From NCBI GenBank assembly GCA_015680685.1, contig MNCI01001992.1:57652-82750 (forward strand): a DNA stretch of 25,099 nt. Reading direction: 5' to 3'. Both the position numbers and the translations under genes were made by a program. This DNA is from Gnetum montanum (taxonomy: Eukaryota > Streptophyta > Gnetopsida > Gnetales > Gnetaceae). Below, in pieces: positions 7,900 through 16,640 of the stretch (the first letter of the stretch is position 1; each line of letters begins with the position of its first letter). A model generated the notes under the pieces. It was given only the letters and a program-made list of their open reading frames with translations, had not been told where the DNA came from and made no database searches.

Positions 7900-9250
7900 G
7901 GCTGGAGTAGGCACATCTAGGGTGCACCCTAGAGTGAACCTAGTCAAGAATTTCCCTTTGTTGTTTAGAGGTCATAAATGTTGCAACCTATTGGAACTGA
8001 ATGAATTCCTCTTCCTTCCATTGTCTCTCCTCTGTAGGCTGATTTTTCATTTTATTTGGATGGAACCTAGTAGCAACTGATCAGATGTATTGTTGCAGCG
8101 TGGCCTATGACACATTCCTATTGATGCTATAATTATTTAGGGGTAGCATCCCTTCAGTAGCCAATGTTTGGCTTTCGACTAGTGAGCCTGATCAAGCTGC
8201 TTGCTCATCTGTTCCTCTTCAAAAGGGCCCTAGCTCTCTATGCTTTGGCTTCTTTCATAGGACATTTCCTATCCACGTCTTCTTGGAGGATTTTCGTCTT
8301 GATCTCTTGCCTAAGCTCCTTCTTCTCCTGCTAGATACTAGCCTCTTGATGCTTGTGTTGTCTCTGCAGCTCCTCGGCCTCCTCTCGAAGTTGGCGACGC
8401 TCAGCCTAGACCCTTGCCTAAACATCCTATGCCTATTGAAACATAATTACCTCCCATCTAATCCTTTCCTCGTCACGAACCCTGGCCTCCGTTTCTGCCA
8501 TAACCTGCTGAAGTTTGTCTTCTAGATCATTATGCACCTCCCTTCTCCTAGCCTCAATATCCATTGATACCCAAACGCCCCTAGAGGCTACGCTGAGGAT
8601 GACTTCCCAGAAACCCCCGTAGCTAGGGTTGATGATGACAAGGTAGCCTCTTGTAGATGTAGCTTGCAGTAAACATGAGCAAAAGGGATAGGGCGGGTTG
8701 GAGGGTCCAAAGGCTATGTAGTCCACCAAAGGGCCAGAATGAGCCCTGAGTGCTACCCCTTACATTCACGGTGCAGTGACGCTAGAAAGAACTTGGGGAG
8801 ATTCACCAGCCATGCATCCCTCATGCAATGCAAGAAGGCAAAGTGAGCCCCTTGCAGTTTCCAAGCGTTGCTAGATTGCACAACGTATTGATCAACTAAT
8901 TTGGCCACCTCTTGCTAGAGGGGAGGTAGCGCAAACTACGGAACTTGCCCACTAGTAGTCTTGGGGATAGGCTCAATGAAGAAACCCTTGGCATATCTTT
9001 GGTCCCTCCCAGTAGGTAGAATGACCTCACTTGACGCTGGCATCCCTAGGTAAGCTACCAACGCTTCCTCAATTAGGGTAATCCGAACCCTTCTAAAAAT
9101 AGTTGCATCCCCCCACCATTACTGAAAGAAACTGCTATGTATGATGTAGGGTTCACTCACGAGAAGCAACAACACTTAAGCCCATTCCATCTCCTTTACT
9201 ACGTCCCAAAGGTACCTCTTCTTATGATACATCGTCGCCTTAGGCTCAAA
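7900..9250 (-). pseudogene. ORF2 C-terminal extension (copy B)
   Basis: The frame of the zf-RVT region continues leftward without a shift: LWVEVTVAMGV, YLWDVVKEMEW, then WWGDATIFRRVRITLIEEAL, AYLGMPASSEVILPTGR, FFIEPIPKTTS, LVDQYVVQSSNAWKLQGAHF, WLVNLPKFFLASLH and GLILALWW. These align column by column with copies 1 and A. A less conserved linker follows, then coiled coil (8565-8190: EDKLQQVMAETEARVRDEER) with 6 TAG and 1 TGA in frame. A decayed terminal module is near 8170-8050 (SINRNVS, ATLQQYI). The last part reads FQ, TAG (7988-7990), VATFMTSKQQREILD. Function is unknown. The INLP-FF and ILAL spacing is loosely like gag-like domains of some plant LTR elements, which is a guess. Confidence 0.72.
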
Positions 9251-12010
9251 CGTTGACGTAACCCCCATAGCCACTGTTACTTCAACCCATAGTCTATGCG
9301 CTAAGCAAGTGACATGCGTAGGGGTAGGATAAGGTGGGGCACGGAAAGTCTTGGCATTGTGGGCTTTCTAGATTTGCCACAAAACAACAATATGAAAGGA
9401 GTCCCTAGACACATGCAGGGTCAGATTGGTTCGTACTTCAGCCCACACCATAGTAGCTAACAGGCAATGAAGAAAAAGATGAGCCGTTGACTCAGTGCAT
9501 GGGTGACATAATGGACAGTCATCATGATTGATAATCCCCCACACTTTGAGTGACACACATAGTGGTAATGCACCATGCAAAATAAGCCAAGTGAAACACT
9601 TGATTTTCTTTGGAAGCCACCTCCTCCAGAGACACTTCCAACCATCTTGATTCGGGTATTTGAGCTTGATGGTGTCCTTGGGCGCCTATCCCATCATTCT
9701 TCCTTGAAGCAATTTGTGTGCATGAGCACAAATATTTTGCCACATGTGGGAATCCTTGGGCACTACCACCCAATGCATGTACTTAGAAGCCATGATATGG
9801 GCCCATTGTGGTTTGCTCCTTGAGTCTTGCATTAGTCGATTGATAACAGTTTGATGCCCCATCAAAAGGACATCTTCAAATTTTAGCACCCCTAGGCCTC
9901 TTGCAGCCTTGGGCCATGCCACCGTATCCCAACACACTAAGTGTGGACAGTTTCCACCTTTACCACCAGACTAGATGAAATTCTTGATGATTTGGTTGAT
10001 TTTATTGGTCACCCCCGCAGGTGGAGTGGCAAAAAAGCAACATTGTGGGTAATGGCAAGAAAAACAGAGGAGGTCTAAAGGATCTTACCTTTGTGAGTGA
10101 GAAACCACGTAGTCCAATGACCAACCCATGAAAGGAGTTGGATCAACCATGTCCACATTTTTGTTTTGTTCCATGTAAACATGGGAATACTTAGGTAAGA
10201 CTCATGGTTAGTTCCTGGCAAGATCCCAAGAGATTGACATGCTTGTTGCTGAATTGGTGCTTCCGTGTGGAAAAAGTGCACCGTAGACTTCCACCTATTT
10301 GGTTGTAAGCTAGTTTCCTGTGCCAAATGGTTCAATGCCCGATTAATAGCAAGAGCTTGCAGCACCACGACCCAGGTCATGATGATGGTATCATTGGTGT
10401 AATGTTTAGTAATGCATGTTGTGCCTAGAATTCTGAGTCCTTGAACACCCTCCTCCCTATAGTAAGTTTGCATGGTATCCATAATGATAATAAACAGGTA
10501 GGGTGAGAGAGGGTTATCCTAGTGTAATCCCCTAGTAGGGGATGGAAACCCCTAGAGTCAACCACATAGATCAAAAGAATAGGTGTTAGTCTTCTAGATA
10601 TTAATGCAGAGGTGCACAAAATGTTGGTGAATCCCTTTCTTAAGCATGACCTCCCCGAGTGTTTGCCATTGAATAGTATCATAAGCATTTGCAATAACTA
10701 ACTTAATGCACATACTAGGGAATGTAAATTGTTGGATGGAATGAACCACTTCTTGTAGCAGGAGAATATGGTCTTGAATGAACCTCCCCTTAACGAAATT
10801 AGCTTGGTGGGAGCCAATCAAGGTTGACATCAGTGATTGAAGATGACACACCAAATTTTTGTGAACACTTTGAGTAATGTGTTGCACACCTCAATTGGTC
10901 TATAATGAGTAGGGAGAGTGGAGTTGCGAATCTTTGGCAATAAGACAATTCTAGAGCAATTAATCTCCTTTCAAACTTGTTCCCACCTAAGCATGAGATT
11001 GAAAGTATCTAGCATGTTTTGCTCCAAAACGTCAAAGAATTCCCAAAAGAATTTGATGGACCACTCATCTGGGCCAGGGCTCTAGCAGCCTTAAGTGAAG
11101 CCATAGCACATGAGACTTCCACCATGGAGATGGGGGTGATGAGGGAGATATTGTTGGCTTTGCTGATAACCTTTTGGATTGGAATAGCAAGAAGGGAGGA
11201 ATCTCCCTTAATAGATTGTGTTCTAGAAAATTTGTATTTCTTGTGCAATGTCCTATGGTTTATGTAGGCGGGTCGACCCTTTGAAAATGCTATTAATTCA
11301 TTTGCCGTGACAATTAGCCTTGGCCATTGCAAAGAAGAAATGAGTATTTTGATCCCCCTCTTTGAGCCAACACACCTTGGACCTTTCCTTCTAGTATTGG
11401 TCCTCCTCCACATCCAAACTTTGAAGTTCCATGAGCAGGTTATGCTCCTCTTCATCCAAAAGTTCCCCATTTTCCTACTTGGACTAGATGGAAGCCAAAT
11501 GGTGTTGAATTCTACTCCTGGTACCTTGGAAAGAGTACTTCTAGGTCACCTGTAAGGTCTGAATTCATTTCTTTAGGCAATTGAGGCCTTGTTTGAGGAA
11601 GTACCTTGGGTTAGTATTGGTAGTAGGATAGAAAGCCCAAGTATCTTCAACCAATTGACACAACCAACTTTTGGACAGCCATGCTCATTCAAACCAAAAA
11701 GGAGCCAGTGGGTTTTTTTGGGGGGATGGGGGTGGGGTTGGGGGTGTCCAAGGGGGGATAATCAAACAAATTAGCGCTTGGTGATTCAAGGCTTACCGTT
11801 CCCAGCATTGAACCAGAACCTCATATCTAGTGAGTAGTTTGGCATGAACCAAGGCTTTGTCAATGTAGGACATAAGGCCATTGTGGCTACTCCTCCTATT
11901 GCTCCAAGTGAATTGGCATCCCCTAATGTCAAGATCCACTAGATTATGCCTATGCAAGAATTGCAAAAATCCAACTAAGGTTGTTGGGGAGCTAGTAGGT
12001 TGATCCTCTA
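9251..12010 (-). pseudogene. LINE ORF2: endonuclease tail, RT, zf-RVT (copy B)
   Basis: Starting at about 11975, LVDLDIRGCQFTWSNRR is the C-terminal part of an EEP-type endonuclease; the N-terminal catalytic part is absent. The connecting region (DQNTHFFFAMAKANC, about 11300) is the GDxNTxFFH block of plant LINEs. RT follows: IVLLPKIRNS, RPIEVCNTLLKVF, HQANFVKGRFIQDHILLLQE (about 10810-10755), motif A as KLVIANAYD (Val at 10696-10698 where Asp is expected), GLH-TAG-DNPLSPYLF (TAG 10519-10521), and motif C as HYTNDT (10390-10401). A thumb/connection part and zf-RVT (CPLCHPCTESTAHLFLHC, about 9510-9460) follow. The enzyme would nick DNA and prime cDNA synthesis, but the loss of the endonuclease core, catalytic changes and stops make this copy non-functional. 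Confidence 0.85.
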
Positions 12011-12019
12011 AAATCAGAG

Positions 12020-13230
12020 TTTCAGCAAAGCTTGTGGGGGATGTGGTTTCTACCCTATCATCAGCCAAGGCATTGACATGCAACTCGTGGTTAGTAGAGG
12101 GGGCATAGGGCATTGAGGAGCCATTCCCGGCTTTAGCTCCCATATTCAATTTCTCATTAGAACCTTGGGAAGATGTATTTTCTGGCCTTGTTGGAGGGGG
12201 AGGCAATGGTGACACCTTCTCCTTTTTCCCCACCAGTAGCCACCCACCCTCATCCATGTTTCTTTTCGGCCCTTTTAGTCCCTTCGTGGGAGCTTTAGGG
12301 TGCACTCTACACTCATGAGTATAGTGGTTTGTCTTTCATAGGTTGCGTAGGCCATTTGACGCCCACGGGCTTCATGTCTTGGTGTAGGCTCCATTTGCAG
12401 AACATTATCATATTCCACATTTAAGTGTTCCTCTCCTGAAGGCAAGTTGCATATAACTTCCTTTAGGAGTTTTTTAGGGGATAATGATCCCTACATGCAG
12501 AAGTGGGCATAGCCCATGTGTTCCTTCATTTCAGTGAATTTATCAGAGGAGATAAATTCCCCAAATTGTTAAGCCAAAGTTCTTAGGAAACCTTCTGTCC
12601 AAAGCTCCCATGACACCTTGGAGACTTGCACCCGAACAAGAGTGCAGGAGAACAGCTTGGTTTCCTTATGAGCTCCTGGTCGCCAATACATGAGCACCAA
12701 GCCTTGCACACCCAAAAAACTAGGGCCCCCCCAAAAGGACCCTATCTCTGTCTACAAGCGATTGAAATACAAACAAAAGAAGGTTCCTTGCTAGTGACCT
12801 CACTTGGATTTGGTCAAGGGCCCAAGTAGCAATTGCCCATTTGCTAACAAGGTCAAGCAGAGGCTTGGACCTTGAGGAAACAAAATGGTTAATGAGGCTA
12901 AGCTTCATCATGTGTAGACCCTCCTGGGGAGGGCCCTTGACCGACAACCTCATGGTAGCCCCTTCCCAAACAATGGCATTAATGTCCCCAATGCTTGGCT
13001 GCCAAGCCCCAACCCCCCCATCATTGGGTTGTTGGTCTGTCCCTCGTCTATTGCTACCAGTACCGCTCTCGCCAAAGATGCATGTTGCATCCCCACCTGC
13101 TTTCTCATTAAGGTCCTTTGTGGCCCCTCCACCTTTGTGCCCATTGTTCTCGCTCCCTTTCCACTCCTCTTCCCCCTTGTGCCTGCCACTGCTACTCTTG
13201 CTCATTGCTCTTCTTGCTTTTTGGCATGTT
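12020..13230 (-). pseudogene. LINE ORF1 gag-like protein (copy B)
   Basis: A start codon at 13205 opens a 161-residue frame that ends at a TAG inside the family's GGPW motif. It has a Gly/Ser/Lys-rich N-terminus, then a DUF4283-like fold: LVSKWAIATWALDQIQVRSL, LLLFVFQS, RDRVLLGGP. An alternative upstream ATG (about 13227, MPKSKKSNEQE) lies in another frame. The middle is frameshifted and decayed, with half of a zinc knuckle (HYTHEC) left near 12310. A long open piece (12305 leftward) starts as the ORF1 C-terminal region (GGWLLVGKKEK, then Pro/Ser/Thr-rich) and runs in frame into the endonuclease remnant. In the family ORF1p binds the element RNA. This copy is broken. Confidence 0.78.
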
Positions 13231-13232
13231 TT
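13217..13232. repeat. 16-bp target-site duplication of copy B, right
   Basis: Matches 7502-7517 at 15 of 16 bases. It lies just beyond the 5' end of copy B (in - orientation). Confidence 0.75.
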
Positions 13233-14579
13233 AAGTCCCTTTTACTTTATAAACTAAGAGGGTTTCTAATATATTTTTGGCTTTTAATCTATTTTCCATG
13301 TTTACTATAATTTATCTAGCAAAAATTATTAATACTAAACTTTTTGTACAACCAACATTTTACACATGTCGAGCCAGTCATAACGAGCATAAACACATCG
13401 TAGCTACCATGTTAGAATTAACATTTTAATCAAATTAAAGAAAATAGGAGCCACAATGTATTTTTTAATCGTCTAACATTAAAATCTCAAAATTTATGTC
13501 TTGAATTGAGACACTAATTATAGATCTATTCTCTATATGTAAAATTGAGTTGGTCCACCAACTTTGAGCGTGATTTGGCAACATTGAATTTTGGATGTAT
13601 TTTAGTTAATTAATTATTTAATAAATTAAAAATTGTAACTAAACACCAAAATACACCATGGATCCACATTATATTAATTTCATACTATTATTCTAAATTG
13701 ATGTGTTAGAGTTGTCCATCCTTGTTATATATAAAGCTTAAAATAATAAATAATTAGAAAGAAATTAGAAATAAATAGTAAACTTGTGTATGTCACCGAA
13801 TCAAACGTCTTCATATTAACATTGAAGCGTTAGACACATCTACAAAAATTTATAAGCTTTAAAACAAGTTCAAGCCTTCAAGCCTATGTATTTAAAAGAG
13901 TATTAATGTCACATGTAGTTGTAGTTAGGTTGCAGTAGCTAACAAAACCTCACAAGCTATACCTACATGGCAGCTGATCAAAATTTGAATGCCATGAATC
14001 GTGGTTGCATCCTGCCAAAAAATTTCAAATAGTATGAGTTGTGGTCTAGTTGGATTTGACTCATGACACTAAGTAAATTTTAAAGACTCCCCGTGGTCCT
14101 CATCGTGATTCGTGGTCAAGTTGTCATATGCAGAAAAATCAATCAAAGACTGAATTCTGAAAAATTGAAGTTTCCACTGAATCACAAGATCCACTGCTGA
14201 ACCTACATTTACTTTTTCTGGGGCTGATTTACTGTAACATTTTACTTGTCCTATGTTAACCTCATCCCTTCCCTTTTCCGTTCCTTTAAAATAAATAAAT
14301 AAATAAATGTCCATTGCCTTGCAAATTCTATCTTGAGCTCTAAACCTCATTTATACTATCATGAATTAAGCATCACAAGAGAAAATAGATTATTAATATT
14401 TTCAGCCCTAATTTTTCTTCTCATACTCAGTCCCTCTTAAGTGCTAGCTTTAAGTTGTCAACCCCAACTTGCTCTTTGAATCCTTGAAGGTGCTCTACCC
14501 ATCACTTAGATTTGATTTTATTTAGCAAATTTGGAAGTAATGGTATAAATGTTTCAGTTTTCTCATAAGGGCAGAAAGT
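13233..14579. other. AT-rich stretch without recognisable genes
   Basis: No domain, element end or exon could be supported. The longest - strand frame (14069-14350) has no recognisable features. An AAAT microsatellite (about 14287-14308) lies inside it. The sequence is probably old intergenic or intron DNA. Confidence 0.5.
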
Positions 14580-14583
14580 TGGT

Positions 14584-15106
14584 TCTTATTCCTCCTCGTC
14601 ATCATCCTAACCTTGTCCCAACAAAATGGGATTGGCTACCTGAATTCTCTTTTGTCATTCACATCTATGAAGAGCTAGATCCTTATCTAGTTGTAATTTC
14701 TTCATATTCTTCAATCATTTTTCCCCATGTGTTTTTTTAAAATTTTCTTTTTAGTAGTTTGTTGGAACTGTGATGGAGCAAACTTTTTTGATAGACTCAA
14801 AATCTGATCTTCTTTGGACATGACCAAAGCATCCAAGATGTCATTTTTGTAACTTATCTAAAATAGGATGCATTCCAAGCCTCTCTCTAATGTCTATATT
14901 ATGCAATTTATCTCTTGTGACTTTCAACATCCATTTAAGCATTCTTATTTGTGCCATACTGATTTGTTGTTCATGCCTCTTTTCTTACAGCCAATATTCA
15001 GCATCATATAAAATAGTAGGCTTGATTATTGACTTGTAAAAATTTCCCTTCAGGGGATAACAATAGCAATAAATTGGTGTGATTCCTTCAGTCTCTTCTT
15101 GTTTAG
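14584..15106 (-). mobile_element. RTE-clade LINE, 3' part
   Basis: The - strand, read from about 15046 leftward, encodes the C-terminal region typical of plant RTE LINEs: GNFYKSIIKPTILYDAEYWL, then QISMAQIRMLKWMLKVTRD, DKLHNIDIR, and LGCFGHVQRR at about 14840. The family forms are FYRTAIRPAMLYG-ECW, RMLRWM and FGHVQRR. Two in-frame stops are visible: TAA after EYWL and TGA after KLQK. The 3' end, at the left, carries CCTTGTCCCAACAAAATGGG and a short ATC/GAT-type tail instead of poly(A), as in other plant RTE elements. The RT core is absent, so the copy is 5'-truncated. A 98-bp tandem duplication borders its right side. Confidence 0.85.
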
Positions 15107-15302
15107 CTTTTTCTTTAGTCATGCATCCTAAGGTTTCAACCACCATGATAAAAAGAAAAGGTAATATAAAATCTTGTCATTTTAGACTATTGCTACTATA
15201 AAATCTTTTTCTTTAGTCATGCATCCTAAGGTTTCAACCACCATGATAAAAAGAAAAGGTAATATAAAATCTTGTTATTTTAGACTATTGCTACTATAAA
15301 AT
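15107..15302. repeat. 98-bp tandem duplication
   Basis: Unit 1 is 15107-15204 and unit 2 is 15205-15302. ATGCATCC starts at 15121 and at 15219, giving a period of 98. I see one mismatch (C at 15178, T at 15276), so the duplication is recent compared with the surrounding RTE remnant. Confidence 0.92.
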
Positions 15303-15443
15303 CTTTCGTGTGCTTCCTTATTAAATCCAGACTGAAACTGAAGCAATAGCCTAACACTTTTTTAAGTATTATACATAATGATAAAAAATTCAAATTTATG
15401 TAATGTGGCATTAACAAATCTTCATATAACACAAACATAAGTT

Positions 15444-15458
15444 TTGCTTAAATCAAGT
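15444..15458. repeat. 15-bp target-site duplication of copy A, left
   Basis: TTGCTTAAATCAAGT here is repeated exactly at 21099-21113. The element's T-run starts two bases further right. Confidence 0.92.
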
Positions 15459-15603
15459 GTTTTTTTTTGGAAAATGATTGAGTGATTTTATTCCAAAAAA
15501 ATAATGTACAAACGTACACAAAAGATCATCAACCGAAGTTGATACACCCCATCCACATGACCCAATGGTCACCTGCAACGTACCGTATGAACACCTACAT
15601 GCT

Positions 15604-15922
15604 TGCACAACACAACCCTCTCACCCTGCCCGATGACCCTCACCCCAAATATGCAACCCTTGTCCCCAAGAGCAAGGTACATACATGACACATACCCCTT
15701 GGAATGCCTAGGACCACAANGCTATGGCTGAAAGTCAGGGATCTAGGTCGTAGTTCGTCAAGACCACTGGACGTAGTAGTTCAAGGATAGATGCGAATAG
15801 GTAGTGCTGTGGTCCTAGGCATTCCAAGGGGTATGTGTCATGTATGTACCTTGCTCTTGGGGACAAGGGTTGCATATTTGGGGTGAGGGTCATCGGGCAG
15901 GGTGAGAGGGTTGTGTTGTGCA
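15604..15922. repeat. Perfect 115-bp inverted repeat beside two N bases
   Basis: Arm 15604-15718 is the exact reverse complement of arm 15808-15922, with an 89-base spacer. Single N bases stand at 15720 and 15923, immediately outside the two right-hand arm ends. The N placement suggests that 15721-15922 is a piece set in by gap filling or scaffolding. A real palindromic duplication is possible but less likely. Confidence 0.93.
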
Positions 15923-15929
15923 NGCCTAT

Positions 15930-16640
15930 GCCTTGGTAGACTACCCTTGGCACCACCTTCTTTGGTACACGATCGTTGGTGCCAGGTGAACGATTGTACA
16001 CCCTCGCACCATAGCGCGAGGATCACTCCAGGGTGTTGTCCCAATTGTCTCCTATGAAGAGATTCCTAGAAAAAATGGGGCAAATTTATTGGGGAGCTTT
16101 GCCGAAGGTGCTTGAGAAAAGTGAAATGGACCCCCACCAGTTTGTGGGGGTACCCAGATTGCACAAAATACCTATCCACCAAGAGCGCTGCATCTCTCCA
16201 GACCCCTTGTAATTTGGACTTCCAGATGTGCTCGCTAGCAGTCTTGGGAATGTGTCTTGTGAAGAACTCCTGCGCATCATCTTGAGCCCTCGCAATTGGT
16301 GCCACAATTTCCCCTGCGTCCTTCATCCCTAGTGCAATTGCCAACAATTGCACTGTAATTTCAATTTTCTTGCCCTTGTATTGTGTAGTGTCTCCCACCC
16401 AGTTGTCGTAGAATTGTTGAGTAGGCAGGTTTGGCTCTCCCTCCCTGCGCTTGAGCATCTCCACCCACTCCATCTATTCAACCAACGCCCATAATTCGGG
16501 CAATCTAGCAAATTTTGTCCATGATGGTTCAAAAAGTAGGCGTTGCTCCATGGCCTCCGTGGCCTCCCTCCATAGCCCACATGCCTCTCTAACCACTACC
16601 ATGGCTGTAGGAAGTGGCTGTCCCCGAAAGATCAGAGAAT
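15930..16640 (-). pseudogene. ORF2 C-terminal extension (copy A)
   Basis: The ORF2 frame passes through WVL, a TGA, KHRNSLIFRGQPLP and LWREATEAMEQRLLFEP, ELWALVE, then a TAG. After that stop an open stretch of 135 codons (16473-16066) holds the best preserved version of the extension: YDNWVGDTTQYKGKKIEITV, ALGMKDAGEIVAPIARAQDD, FFTRHIPKTASEHIWKSKL, ALLVDRYFVQSG, GVHFTFLKHLRQ and SPINLPHFF. After a TAG, HPGVILALW matches copies 1 and B. Copy A then reaches a Pro/Arg-rich linker and the N at 15923, with no coiled coil. The domain is mixed alpha/beta-looking, about 180 residues, with no catalytic signature that I recognise. Confidence 0.75.

Larger units (their letters stand above)
7518..13216 (-). 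mobile_element. L1-type LINE, near full length (copy B)
   Basis: An approximately 5.7-kb element on the - strand. In its own 5' to 3' order it holds ORF1 (gag, 13205 leftward), a remnant of the endonuclease, RT, thumb, zf-RVT, the C-terminal extension with coiled coil and terminal module, and a 3' UTR ending in ATTTTCC plus A (T-run at 7514-7521). Flanking 16-bp repeats (15/16) set the limits. The endonuclease core is missing: the gag linker joins directly to the last part of the endonuclease near 12000. RT motif A has lost its Asp and the YADD box reads YTND. All frames carry stops, so the element is dead. Confidence 0.88.

Noticed and set aside
12841-13310. Long + strand open frames opposite LINE ORF1 of copy B
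   Set aside because: They are antisense to the Gly/Ser-rich gag frame and carry no domain. They are shadows of base composition.
15482-15688. Small + strand open frame sharing a peptide with - strand frames near 15838-16044
   Set aside because: The shared peptide is produced by the perfect inverted repeat being read from both strands, so it is not independent coding evidence.
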